Assembly (NCBI GenBank): GCA_017412705.1
Contig: JAFPWS010000007.1
Location: forward strand, 1-42,757
Direction: 5' to 3'
Source: Prevotella sp.
GTDB taxonomy: Bacteria > Bacteroidota > Bacteroidia > Bacteroidales > Bacteroidaceae
Length of the DNA stretch: 42,757 bases
Shown: positions 8,801-16,770 of the stretch, in pieces
Position numbering within the stretch: the first letter of the stretch is position 1
Layout: each line of letters begins with the position of its first letter
Program-made: the position numbers and the translations under genes
Notes under the pieces: generated by a model
Database searches by the model: none
What the model was told of the DNA's origin: nothing
The model's input: the letters and a program-made list of their open reading frames with translations, nothing else

Positions 8801-8831
8801 ACAAAAAATTGCGGAAACCGCAATTTTTTGT
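8801..8831 (-). terminator. Rho-independent terminator after aqpZ
   Basis: A 14-bp perfect stem (ACAAAAAATTGCGG and its complement) with an AAA centre. The stem has a GC core and ends in a T-run on both strands, so it can stop transcription from aqpZ on the minus strand. It may also work in the other direction. A second small hairpin (8842-8858, AAGGCG/CGCCTT) precedes it. Confidence 0.8.
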
Positions 8832-8864
8832 AGGTTTTGGTAAGGCGGGACACGCCTTGTTTTT

Positions 8865-9542
8865 TTACTTCTCAGCGGGCTCAATGAGCTTCCAGATGCA
8901 GGCAGCGAGGGCACCGCCTACGAAGGGGCCTACGATGAATATCCACAGGTTGGCCAGTGCGGTGCCACCCTGGAAGATGGCAGGAGCCAGCGAGCGTGCG
9001 GGATTGACCGATGTGCCTGTGTAGCGGATGCATACGAGGTGTACCAGCACGAGGCTCAGGCCGATGGCCAGTCCTGCGAAGTTGTTGGTAGCGCCATTGG
9101 TCTTGGCTGTGGCACCGAGCACCACGAGGACGAAGACACAGGTGAAGATAATCTCGGCAAGCAGACCGCCCAGCATGGAGACGTTGGCCTGCAGGTCGTT
9201 GGCACCCGTGCCCTCCATGCCGGGAACATTGGCCACGAGGACGGCGAGCAGTGCGGAGCCTATGAAGGCGCCAATGCACTGGAACAGCATGTACATGCAT
9301 CCCTCCTTGGCATCCATGCGGCCGGCGATGATGCAACCCAAGGTGATGGCAGGGTTGATATGGCAACCCGAGATGCCACCGATGGTGTAGGCCATGGCTA
9401 CCACGGCCAGACCGAAGGCGAAGGCTGTACCCACGACAGCGGGGATGTTGTTAACAGGATCGCAACCCAGGCTGACAGCCACGCCGCAGCCCATCAATAC
9501 GAGCACCATAGTGCCCACCATTTCTGCTAAATACTTTTTCAT
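8865..9542 (-). CDS. aqpZ: Aquaporin Z, water channel of the MIP family
   Basis: This 225-aa inner-membrane protein has the six-helix MIP fold and both pore loops: 'GCHINPAITLG' (NPA at residues 63-65) and 'GTSVNPARSLAPA' (NPA at 180-182). The selectivity-filter residues Phe43, His168, Thr177 and Arg183 match the water-selective AqpZ pattern rather than the glycerol facilitator pattern. It would pass water during osmotic change. Its ATG at 9542 follows the GH43 gene stop by 34 bp on the same strand with no obvious promoter between, so the two are probably co-transcribed. A strong terminator follows. Confidence 0.93.
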   Translation of the reverse strand: MKKYLAEMVGTMVLVLMGCGVAVSLGCDPVNNIPAVVGTAFAFGLAVVAMAYTIGGISGCHINPAITLGCIIAGRMDAKEGCMYMLFQCIGAFIGSALLAVLVANVPGMEGTGANDLQANVSMLGGLLAEIIFTCVFVLVVLGATAKTNGATNNFAGLAIGLSLVLVHLVCIRYTGTSVNPARSLAPAIFQGGTALANLWIFIVGPFVGGALAACIWKLIEPAEK

Positions 9543-9576
9543 GTCTGTAATGTTTTAAAAGTTTATAATAGGTTTA

Positions 9577-11106
9577 CTATTGTTCCTTGTAGTCGAAGTA
9601 GCTGAAGGTGGCTGAGCCGTCGCCATCGGCATACATGCCTACGGTGACACCCGTGAAGCCGCCTACCACCTCCGTGCTGACCAGCGAGCAGTCTTGCTTG
9701 GTGACTTCTTTCCACGGGCCTCCCTGACAGGAGTAGAGGAAACGGTACTGGTTGCCGTCGCTGGTGATGCGCAGGCGTACCTTGCCCTGCATGAGGGGAA
9801 GGCCGGAATCCTCGCCCATCACCTCGCCCTGCAAGGACTTGATGTGGTATTTCATGACCACGGCGACGGTGCCTGTCTGGTACTTGACCAGCGCGAGGTC
9901 CATGTGGCCACCCTGTATCTGATAGACGGTGAGGCCTGCCTCGGTGCCAAAGCCGAGGTTGTCGGTATCGATCTCGGTCTCTACCGTCATCTCGGGACTC
10001 TCCTGACGACGCCCTAAGAAGGTGGGCTGGTTGTTCTCTGACAGCGAGCCGTGGGCCTTCATGCGCCAGCCGCGTCCCACAGGGGTGTAGTTCTCGCTGA
10101 TGGGGTTCTGTATATACACCATGTGCAGCGGGGTGGTCACGCAACGGCGGGGCTGCTGCTCTGCCAGCGTCTTGACAGCCATCAGCGTGTCGATGGCCTG
10201 GCCGCCATTGACGACAGGCCACTGGCCCTCGGGCCACTCCACAGGAGCAAGGCAGGTCTCACGGCCCAGGTGGTGATAGCTGCCCCCGAAGTTGCGGTAA
10301 GCCAGGAATGTGACCCACCAGGAACCGTCAGCGGCCTGCACAAGGTCGCCATGGCCGGTGCCCTGAATCTGCGAGTTCTGTCCTGCCATGCGGCAGTTGG
10401 TGAGGATGGGGTTGGCGGGGTTGGACTCGTAAGGACCATAGATGTGACGGCTGCGGGCTATGGTGAGCTTATGGGCCAGCTCGGTGCCACCCTCAGAGAT
10501 GAGCAGGTAGTACCAGCCGTCCTTCTTATAGATATGGGGACCCTCAGGATGACGGCCGCCGGTGCCACGCCACAGCTGCCTGCTCTCGGTGAGCTGCTCA
10601 CCCGTCTTGGGGTCGATTTCGCACAGCCAGATGGCCGCGCCGGGGTTGCTGACCATGTAGCACTTGCCACCCTCGAAGTACAGCGAGGGGTCGATACCCT
10701 CCTGCTTGAGCCAGACAGGCTCGCTCCAGGGACCTGCGGGATTGGTGGCGGTGACCATGAAGTTGCCGCCATTGGCCACATTGGTGGTAATCATATAGAA
10801 GGTACCCTCGTGATAGCGGATGGTGGGGGCATAGATGCCCAGCCACGAGTTGGCACCCTTCAGGGGCAGCTGGCTCTCGCGGTCGAGCACGTTGCCTATG
10901 AGTTCCCAGTTCACCAGGTCCTTGGAGTGGTAGACGGGCACACCGGGGAAATAATGGAACGACGACTGCACCACATAGAAGTCGTCGCCCACACGGCATA
11001 CCGAGGGGTCCGGGTGGAAGCCGGGGATGATGGGATTGCGCAGCTGCTGTGCAGGCAGCGCCTGTGCACCAAGGACGAGGAGAAGGGAAATCAAGAGCTG
11101 TTTCAT
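9577..11106 (-). CDS. Secreted GH43 beta-xylosidase / arabinofuranosidase
   Basis: A 509-aa exported glycoside hydrolase. The start was set at the ATG at 11106, because residues from there (MKQLLISLLLVLGAQALPAQ) form a signal peptide. A longer frame upstream would read through the promoter. The five-bladed propeller domain shows 'NPIIPGFHPDPS' (general base Asp33), 'EGIDPSLYFEGGK' (Asp139) and 'RHPEGPHIYKKDGWYYLL' (acid Glu188). 'HHLGRETCLAPVEWPEGQWPVVNGG' precedes a C-terminal beta-sandwich (about residues 330-509) of the GH43 beta-xylosidase C-terminal type. It probably removes xylose or arabinose from xylan side chains or oligomers in the periplasm or outside. Exact specificity cannot be read from sequence. 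No SusC/D pair is adjacent, so it is not in a classical PUL here. Confidence 0.9.
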   Translation of the reverse strand: MKQLLISLLLVLGAQALPAQQLRNPIIPGFHPDPSVCRVGDDFYVVQSSFHYFPGVPVYHSKDLVNWELIGNVLDRESQLPLKGANSWLGIYAPTIRYHEGTFYMITTNVANGGNFMVTATNPAGPWSEPVWLKQEGIDPSLYFEGGKCYMVSNPGAAIWLCEIDPKTGEQLTESRQLWRGTGGRHPEGPHIYKKDGWYYLLISEGGTELAHKLTIARSRHIYGPYESNPANPILTNCRMAGQNSQIQGTGHGDLVQAADGSWWVTFLAYRNFGGSYHHLGRETCLAPVEWPEGQWPVVNGGQAIDTLMAVKTLAEQQPRRCVTTPLHMVYIQNPISENYTPVGRGWRMKAHGSLSENNQPTFLGRRQESPEMTVETEIDTDNLGFGTEAGLTVYQIQGGHMDLALVKYQTGTVAVVMKYHIKSLQGEVMGEDSGLPLMQGKVRLRITSDGNQYRFLYSCQGGPWKEVTKQDCSLVSTEVVGGFTGVTVGMYADGDGSATFSYFDYKEQ

Positions 11107-11127
11107 AGTTTTTTGCGTTTGACGATG

Positions 11128-11159
11128 CAAAGATAAAAAAAAATTCTTACCTTTGCAAA
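11128..11159 (-). promoter_or_regulatory. Promoter of GH43-aqpZ unit
   Basis: On the minus strand TTTG (11156-11159), 20 nt, then TATCTTTG (11128-11135): an exact Bacteroidetes promoter. The -7 box ends 21 nt before the GH43 ATG. Confidence 0.75.
11148..11155 (+). promoter_or_regulatory. Divergent -7 box of the esterase-like gene
   Basis: TACCTTTG matches the -7 consensus and ends only 8 nt before the ATG at 11164, so the mRNA would be almost leaderless if that start is used. It abuts the -33 box of the divergent GH43 promoter, so the two promoters may exclude each other. No TTTG lies at the right distance on this strand. Confidence 0.45.
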
Positions 11160-11163
11160 CATT

Positions 11164-12183
11164 ATGACAGAAAATCCGTATATCAAGCATTTTCCCGAGC
11201 TGATGAAGGGGAAGACAGTGCTCTACTGCCATGGCTTTGCCAGCAGTGGCCAGTCAGGAACGGTGACACGGTTGCGCGAGGTGATGCCCCATGCCAGAGT
11301 GGTGGCTCCCGACCTGCCCATACACCCTGCCGAGGCTATCCGGCTGCTGCGTGAGACATGTGAGCGGGAACAGCCAGCCCTCATCATCGGCACCTCCATG
11401 GGCGGCATGTATGCCGAGCAGCTCAGGGGCTACGACCGCCTCTGCGTGAACCCTGCCTTAGAGATGGGCGAGACCATGCGGGCCCATGGCATGACAGGTA
11501 CCCAGCAGTTTCAGAATCCCCGCCTGGACGGCGTGCAGGAGTTCTATGTCGACAAGGCCCTCGTCAAGGAATACAAGGAGCAGTCGGAACAGCGTTTCGT
11601 GGGACTTACCGACGAGGACCGCCAGCGCGTGTACGGTCTCTTTGGCGATGCGGACACGACGGTAGACACCTATGACCTGTTCCGCGAGCACTATCCGCAG
11701 GCCCTGCACTTCCATGGCGAGCACCGCATGAACGACCAGAGCTTCATGCACAGCGTGGTGCCGGTCATCCGCTGGATAGACGACCGGCAGGAGAAGCGCG
11801 AGCGTCCTATTATATATATAGGTGTAGAGAGCCTCACCTCCCGCCCTCTCCACAAGGAGAGGGAACTGATGCCTGCATCGTCAGTGCAGAAAGCAGTGAG
11901 AATGCTAATAGAAAACTACCAAGTTTACTTCATAGCTCCCCCTCCGTCGGGAGGGGGACGGGGGGAGGCCGGAGCCTGGGAGTCTTGGCTCTACGAATAC
12001 ATCAATGTCCCCGCCTGGCGGCACACCATCTACACCTGGCGCCGTGACCTGCTCTATGGCGACTACCTGGTTAGCGGACAGAAGGAGGGTGACACCATGG
12101 CCACCCTCATAGCCTTCGGTTCCGACACCTTCAAGACCTGGGAAGACATCATCGCGTATTTCTCACGCCTCGGCGGGCAATAG
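11164..12183 (+). CDS. YqiA-like alpha/beta-hydrolase fused to HAD-like domain
   Basis: A 339-aa predicted cytoplasmic protein. Residues 1-210 resemble the YqiA/UPF0227 esterase family: 'VLYCHGFASSGQSG', nucleophile elbow 'IIGTSMGGMYAE' (Ser in GTSMGG), an acid region 'LFGDADTTVD' and a late His in 'HFHGEHRM'. From residue 215 the pattern 'IIYIGVES...VQKAVRMLIENYQVYFIAP...WRRDLLYGDYLV...IAFGSDTFKTWEDIIAYF' resembles a HAD-type 5'-deoxynucleotidase, but the expected DxD after the first strand is absent ('YIGVES'), so this part is probably inactive as a phosphatase. Two REP-like palindromes are translated within the second domain. The start at 11164 is nearly leaderless relative to its -7 box. 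An ATG at 11203 (MKGKTVLYCHG) is an alternative. Confidence 0.75.
   Translation: MTENPYIKHFPELMKGKTVLYCHGFASSGQSGTVTRLREVMPHARVVAPDLPIHPAEAIRLLRETCEREQPALIIGTSMGGMYAEQLRGYDRLCVNPALEMGETMRAHGMTGTQQFQNPRLDGVQEFYVDKALVKEYKEQSEQRFVGLTDEDRQRVYGLFGDADTTVDTYDLFREHYPQALHFHGEHRMNDQSFMHSVVPVIRWIDDRQEKRERPIIYIGVESLTSRPLHKERELMPASSVQKAVRMLIENYQVYFIAPPPSGGGRGEAGAWESWLYEYINVPAWRHTIYTWRRDLLYGDYLVSGQKEGDTMATLIAFGSDTFKTWEDIIAYFSRLGGQ
11831..11863 (-). repeat. REP-like palindrome inside a gene (copy 2)
   Basis: CCCTCTCC (11844-11851) pairs with GGAGAGGG (11856-11863). Read on the minus strand the hairpin is followed by the G-rich tail CGGGAGGTGAGG. It is translated in frame as part of 'LTSRPLHKERELMP' in the esterase/HAD-like protein. 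Confidence 0.65.
11938..11968 (+). repeat. REP-like palindrome inside a gene (copy 3)
   Basis: CCCCCTCC (11938-11945) pairs with GGAGGGGG (11950-11957), followed by tail ACGGGGGGAGG. It is translated as 'PPPSGGGRGEAG'. It is inverted relative to copy 2, which lies 74 nt upstream, an arrangement like paired REPs. Confidence 0.65.
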
Positions 12184-12220
12184 TCTTTCATTATTGTTTA
12201 ATGCAAATTCAACAATAACA

Positions 12221-13084
12221 ATGTCAAGCTGGTACGTCATACGGGCGATATTCAAAAAAGAGACGGCAGTGCGCGATGCCTTGCGTGGCATGGGGCTAAG
12301 ATGTTATGTCCCTATGCATTACCGTATCGAAATGGTGCGAGGGCACAAAGTACGCTGTTTGGTGCCAGCCATTTCCGATTTGGTGTTTGTAAAAGGGGAG
12401 GTGGATGAAATCAACACCTGTCGACAAAAGTTGCGTGAGACCACTTATTGGCTGACACGTCCTGTCGCTGGCCAGGAACAAAGAGAGAAAATCATGGTCC
12501 CCGACAAGGCCATGGAAGACTTCATACGAGTAACAGAGCGGCATGAGGCGGAAGTGACGTATTTCACCCCTGACGAAGTCGTGTTGTCCAAGGGCGACCG
12601 TATCCGCATCCATGGCGGTGCCTTTGATGGTGTCGAGGGTGTGCTCCTCAAGGTCAAAGGGCGCCGTTCCAAGCAACTTGTTGTCACCATCCCCGACCTC
12701 GCTGTCGCTGCCGTCAGCATCACCCCTGAGGTCATCGAGGTGATTAACGAAAAGGCTGACGTTAGCGTTGACGTTGTCGTTGGCGTAAAGCAGCTGACAA
12801 AGCTCGCCTCACAACTGCTCTCCGCTGCCCCTGACCGTGACTCACAACCCCACGAATATAACCTGTTGCATCGTGACGTGGAGCGCTTCTATCAGGGTCT
12901 GCTGCCCCTCCGTGGCTACATACCCTCTGCCGAGGCCGAGCTTGCCCTGGCACTGTTGCTCGCTGAGCGTGCCTTAGGTGCTGTCACTGATGCCACCCTC
13001 CACCGCTGTCGTGAGGCACTCTCCCGCCTCCGCGACACCTCCCACCTCAAGGCACGTCTCCTCCAAGAGCTATCCCATTTTTAG
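12221..13084 (+). CDS. upxY: UpxY-like NusG-family capsule antiterminator
   Basis: A 287-aa regulator, start set at ATG 12221 (MSSWYVIRAIFKKE) because the earlier TTG in frame has no support. Residues 1-100 form the NusG N-terminal fold ('WYVIRAIFKKETAVRDALRGMG'), and a KOW segment lies near 'LSKGDRIRIHGGAFDGVEGVLLKVKG' (about residues 125-150). UpxY proteins ride on RNA polymerase and prevent early termination in the leader of their own capsule operon. Unlike the usual 170-190-aa UpxY, this one carries about 110 extra residues (from about 178) predicted mostly helical ('LLHRDVERFYQGLLPL', 'AELALALLLAERALG'). No UpxZ partner follows. It lies just upstream of the Wzc promoter, consistent with a locus-specific antiterminator. 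Confidence 0.85.
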   Translation: MSSWYVIRAIFKKETAVRDALRGMGLRCYVPMHYRIEMVRGHKVRCLVPAISDLVFVKGEVDEINTCRQKLRETTYWLTRPVAGQEQREKIMVPDKAMEDFIRVTERHEAEVTYFTPDEVVLSKGDRIRIHGGAFDGVEGVLLKVKGRRSKQLVVTIPDLAVAAVSITPEVIEVINEKADVSVDVVVGVKQLTKLASQLLSAAPDRDSQPHEYNLLHRDVERFYQGLLPLRGYIPSAEAELALALLLAERALGAVTDATLHRCREALSRLRDTSHLKARLLQELSHF

Positions 13085-13148
13085 CTCTCATATCCCACAG
13101 ACACCCTGCTTGCAGAGAATCTGCGGGAGAAAAAAAACAGCGTTAAAT

Positions 13149-13179
13149 TTTGCCATTCCAAATAAAATATGTACTTTTG
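13149..13179 (+). promoter_or_regulatory. Promoter of the exopolysaccharide operon
   Basis: TTTG (13149-13152), 19 nt, then TACTTTTG (13172-13179) matches the Bacteroidetes promoter closely. Transcription would begin near 13184-13187, about 190 nt before the wzc ATG. It lies in the gap after upxY and so drives wzc onward. Confidence 0.8.
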
Positions 13180-13182
13180 CAT

Positions 13183-13215
13183 CGGCATAAAAGGCGATAG
13201 GGCTTTTTTATGCCG
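13183..13215 (+). promoter_or_regulatory. Hairpin at the 5' end of the capsule leader RNA
   Basis: CGGCATAAAA (13183-13192) pairs with TTTTATGCCG (13206-13215), a 10-bp stem with a 13-nt loop, directly at the predicted transcription start. The leader continues to 13373 without a gene. UpxY/LoaP-type NusG paralogues are known to act on the 5' leaders of their target operons, so this hairpin is a candidate recognition element. The T-run in the 3' arm could also make it a weak pause site. Confidence 0.6.
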
Positions 13216-13373
13216 TGTTTTCGTATTTTACTATTCGTAATGTCTTGAATGTCAAGTGATTGAAGTAGACGTAACGAGCAGAGATTGTGCTTTCAGCCCA
13301 ATTCCTGCAAGCAAATTGTGTATGTAAGGACGTAAGCCCGACCCCTAAGAAAAAATTAAGAAAATAGAAGAAT

Positions 13374-15881
13374 ATGACTGACGAAAAAAAGATTTCTCTC
13401 GTGGAATTCGAGGACATTATAGAGTCCACCGAGTCCAAAACCTCGTTTTTCACTTTCTCCAACCTCTTTGCCATGTTTGTCCTCTACTGGCATTGGTTCC
13501 TGCTGTCTCTTGTGGCCTTTGTGGCTGCAGCTTGGTTCTATCTGCGCTATGCCGAGCCCGTGTACGAGGTGTCGGCTCGTATGCTTATCAAAGAAGACAA
13601 CAGTCGAAAGAGTAGTGCCTCGCAGATGTTGTCGCAGATGGAGGAATTCGGTTTCCTGACCAACTCTGCCGGCATCGAGAACGAGATGGAGGCAATCCAG
13701 TCTCGCATGTTGTTTCGCGATGCCGTGAAAGACCTCAAGCTCTATGTAGAGTATCGCACCGTGGGTAGTATTATCAAGCAGATTCGCTACAAGACACAAC
13801 CCGTGAGTGTTGATTTGGAGCCTGCCCGTTTGGACAGCCTTGACAGGTTACTTCTTACGGGCACTCGCAGTATACGCCTGGAACTGTCAAAGGCAGGAAA
13901 AGGTTATGCGGTGCGCGGCAGCCTGCTGCTGAAGGGAGAGGAAGTCAAGGTTTTTGCATGTCGGCTGAAGTCATTGCCTGCCTCTGTCAGGACCAGCTAT
14001 GGCACGCTCACCTTTACCAAGAATCCTGGCCAGAAATGGGTGGATGACATGGTTTACGAGATTACCATTACCCCTCCCAAGCAGGTGGCTACGGAGTATT
14101 TGAACAATCTGACCGTCAAACCCGTATCCAAGGGTTCTGCTGTAGCGCAATTGTCGCTGAAGGACAGGAATGTGCAACGTGGCTTGGACTTTCTGAGCCA
14201 GTTGGCGATGTGCTATAACCGGCAGGCCAATGCCGACAAGAACGAGATAGCCCTGCGCACCGAGGAGTTCATCAACGACCGTATGACGAAGATCAATGCC
14301 GAGCTCAGCAATACCGAAGGTGCGTTGGAGAGCTTTAAGCGCAGCAACCAGATGACCGATTCTCGTATCGATGTCTCGTCATCCGTGGCGATGTCCAGCA
14401 AGTTCTCTAATGAATTGTCAGAGGCTAATGCCCAGATCCAGATGCTCGACTATCTGCGCGAGTACGTCAACAACCCTACCAACATGAAGAATATCATTCC
14501 TTCCAATGTGGGGTTGACCGACGAGGCTTCCAAAAAACTCATTGACAGCTACAACCAGGCCGTACAGGACCGTAATCGAATGTTAAAAGGTGCCAGTGAG
14601 GAAGCTCCCCAGGTTAAGACGCTCACGGCTACCATCAATGAATTGTTACCCAGTATTCAGTCTGCTTTGCTGCAGGCCCGCAGGTCTGCCGACATCCAAC
14701 GCCAGGGCATCCAGTCGCAGTATGCCAAATACCAGGGGCGTGTCTCGGCTGCTCCTGTCCAGGAGCGTGTGCTGGCGCAGATTGGCCGCCAGCAGGATGT
14801 GAAGTCCGCCGTCTATCTCATGCTGTTGCAGAAACGTGAGGAGAACAGCATCGCCTTGGCTGCGACTGCCGACAAGGGCAAGCTTCTCGACGAACCGATT
14901 CTTGAAGGAAGAGTAAGTCCCAAACCGTTGATTATCATGGCTTTAGCTTTCTTATTGGGAATCTTGCTTCCTTCCATATTAATCTTCCTGCGCAGTATTT
15001 TCCGCTATAAGATTGAAGGTCATGACGACGTGGCTAGCCTGACCACGCTTCCCATTATTGCCGATGTGCCAGTCGTAAATGAAAAGATGAAGTCGGCAGC
15101 AGGTCTTGTGGTACAGGAGAATACCAACAACCATATTGACGAGATTTTCCGAGGCTTGCGTACCAATATCCAGTTTATGCTGAAAGAGCAGCAGAAGGTG
15201 ATTCTCTTCACCTCCTCTATACCAGGAGAGGGTAAGACGTTCAACAGTGCCAATCTTGCCGCATCCTTTGCACTGTTAGGCGAGAAAGTCATTCTCTGTG
15301 GCCTTGATATCCGCAAGCCTGCCTTGGGTAAGATCTTTAGCGTTAGTGACGACAATCATCGTGGTGTCACCAACTTGCTGACGAAGAATACCGTCACGAA
15401 GGAAGCGCTGGAAGAGCAGATTTTACCCTCTGGGGTCAACGAAAACCTCGATTTGCTGTTGGCAGGTCCCATACCTCCTAATCCTGCGGAGCTGCTGGCA
15501 CGCAAGAGCTTTGAACAGGTCATCAACCTGCTACGCCAGAAGTATGACTATATCATCCTTGACACGGCTCCTGTCGGTGTTGTCAGCGATACGCTGCATA
15601 TAGGAAGAATGGCCGACATCAGCATAGTGGTATGTCGCGCAGACTTTACCAGCAAGTCGAGCTTTGAACTGATTAACTCACTGGCTCGCGAGCGTAAGCT
15701 GCCTAATCCCAGTGTGGTGATTAACGGCATCGACATGTCGAAGCGTAAGTACGGCTACTACTATGGCTATGGCCGTTACGGTCGCTATGGCCATTATGGC
15801 AAGTACGGCACTTATGAGAGCTATGGGCGCTATGTACAGTCGCACTATGGCGACAAGGATGATGACAGCATCAAGAAATGA
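13374..15881 (+). CDS. wzc: Wzc-type chain-length regulator and tyrosine autokinase
   Basis: An 835-aa inner-membrane protein controlling polysaccharide chain length and export. It has a first membrane helix (about 36-58), a long periplasmic Wzz-like region with coiled coils, a second helix (about 518-543, 'PLIIMALAFLLGILLPSILI') and a cytoplasmic BY-kinase domain. Walker A is 'SSIPGEGKTFNSAN' (about 613), Walker A' 'LCGLDIRKPALG' (about 641) and Walker B 'YIILDTAPVG' (about 726). The tail (about 782-830) holds a dense tyrosine cluster (KYGYYYGYGRYGRYGHYG...), the expected autophosphorylation site. It is the first gene after the capsule promoter and lies 39 bp before wza. Fusion of the Wzz and kinase parts in one chain is the Proteobacteria/Bacteroidetes form. 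Confidence 0.95.
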   Translation: MTDEKKISLVEFEDIIESTESKTSFFTFSNLFAMFVLYWHWFLLSLVAFVAAAWFYLRYAEPVYEVSARMLIKEDNSRKSSASQMLSQMEEFGFLTNSAGIENEMEAIQSRMLFRDAVKDLKLYVEYRTVGSIIKQIRYKTQPVSVDLEPARLDSLDRLLLTGTRSIRLELSKAGKGYAVRGSLLLKGEEVKVFACRLKSLPASVRTSYGTLTFTKNPGQKWVDDMVYEITITPPKQVATEYLNNLTVKPVSKGSAVAQLSLKDRNVQRGLDFLSQLAMCYNRQANADKNEIALRTEEFINDRMTKINAELSNTEGALESFKRSNQMTDSRIDVSSSVAMSSKFSNELSEANAQIQMLDYLREYVNNPTNMKNIIPSNVGLTDEASKKLIDSYNQAVQDRNRMLKGASEEAPQVKTLTATINELLPSIQSALLQARRSADIQRQGIQSQYAKYQGRVSAAPVQERVLAQIGRQQDVKSAVYLMLLQKREENSIALAATADKGKLLDEPILEGRVSPKPLIIMALAFLLGILLPSILIFLRSIFRYKIEGHDDVASLTTLPIIADVPVVNEKMKSAAGLVVQENTNNHIDEIFRGLRTNIQFMLKEQQKVILFTSSIPGEGKTFNSANLAASFALLGEKVILCGLDIRKPALGKIFSVSDDNHRGVTNLLTKNTVTKEALEEQILPSGVNENLDLLLAGPIPPNPAELLARKSFEQVINLLRQKYDYIILDTAPVGVVSDTLHIGRMADISIVVCRADFTSKSSFELINSLARERKLPNPSVVINGIDMSKRKYGYYYGYGRYGRYGHYGKYGTYESYGRYVQSHYGDKDDDSIKK

Positions 15882-15920
15882 ATTTGATATAATATTAACA
15901 ATTTCAAAATTAGAATAGTT

Positions 15921-16715
15921 ATGAAAAAAATGAAGATTTACGCCCTGTTGTTGGGCTTAGTATTGCTGACTGGTTGTGCCAGCACCAAGAACGTCGCTTA
16001 CTTCCAGAACGCCAATTACGTCGACTATGAAGCCACGCGCTACCTCTACGATGCCAAGATTATGCCCAAGGACATCCTAAGCATCACAGTAGCCACCATC
16101 AATCCCGATGCTGCCAAACCTTTTAACTTGTCAGTGCCCACCACTTTTAGCTCTTCGAATAGAAGTCTCTACACCACAGGACAGTTACAGAGCTATTTGG
16201 TAGACAATGACGGCCGTATTGACTTCCCTATCGTGGGCTCCCTGAAGGTTGGCGGCCTGACCAAGTCTGACTGTGAGAAGCTCATTCGTGACAAAATTTC
16301 GCCCTACCTGAACGAGAACGAGAATCCCATCGTCACTGTCCGTATGATCAACTACAAGATATCGGTCATCGGTGAGGTCAACCATCCGGGTATGTTCACG
16401 GTCGATAATGAGAAGATCAACATCCTCGAGGCCCTCGCCAAGGCTGGCGACCTGACTATCTATGGTGTCCGTAATAATGTCAAGCTCATCCGTGAGGATG
16501 CCTCAGGACATAAGGAAATTTATACGTTGAATCTGAACGATGCCAACATTGTCAGTTCACCTTATTACTACCTGCAGCAGAACGACATCGTCTATGTCGA
16601 GCCCAACAAGGTCAAGTCCCGCAACTCCGGTATCGGCCAGTCAACCTCCCTCTGGCTTACCTCTACCAGCATCCTCATCTCCCTCTCCTCATTACTCTAT
16701 AACATCCTGAAGTAA
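15921..16715 (+). CDS. wza: Wza-like polysaccharide export lipoprotein
   Basis: A 264-aa outer-membrane lipoprotein with lipobox 'LLTGC' (Cys19). Residues about 45-140 form the Poly_export domain ('MPKDILSITVATINPDAAKPFN', 'VDNDGRIDFPIVGSLKVGGLT'). About 150-235 form an SLBB domain ('KISVIGEVNHPGMFTVDNEKINILEALAKAGDL'). The C-terminal segment 'SLWLTSTSILISLSSLLYNIL' is a membrane helix. With Wzc it would form the export channel across the envelope. It is shorter than E. coli Wza (379 aa), as is usual in Bacteroidetes. It lies 39 bp after wzc in the same operon. Confidence 0.93.
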   Translation: MKKMKIYALLLGLVLLTGCASTKNVAYFQNANYVDYEATRYLYDAKIMPKDILSITVATINPDAAKPFNLSVPTTFSSSNRSLYTTGQLQSYLVDNDGRIDFPIVGSLKVGGLTKSDCEKLIRDKISPYLNENENPIVTVRMINYKISVIGEVNHPGMFTVDNEKINILEALAKAGDLTIYGVRNNVKLIREDASGHKEIYTLNLNDANIVSSPYYYLQQNDIVYVEPNKVKSRNSGIGQSTSLWLTSTSILISLSSLLYNILK

Positions 16716-16770
16716 TGACCACTGCTAATTGTTGTTTATGACACATTAGTGCTAACGTCAGAATTGCATC

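Noticed and set aside
10051-11136. 361-codon plus-strand frame opposite the GH43 gene
   Set aside because: The opposite strand encodes GH43 catalytic motifs and a signal peptide; this frame has no recognisable protein and runs through the GH43 promoter.
11107-11232. 42-residue N-terminal extension of the GH43 protein
   Set aside because: It would be transcribed from upstream of the promoter and would bury the signal peptide inside the protein.
12194-12220. Nine-codon extension of the UpxY-like protein from a TTG
   Set aside because: The NusG fold begins at the ATG at 12221, and the extension has no conserved residues.
13106-13123. 18-base sequence shared with 34253-34270 (CTGCTT-purine-CAGAGAATCTG), both upstream of glycan genes
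   Set aside because: One short match with a mismatch can occur by chance in a window this size, and both simply contain a CAGA-GAA-TCTG hairpin.
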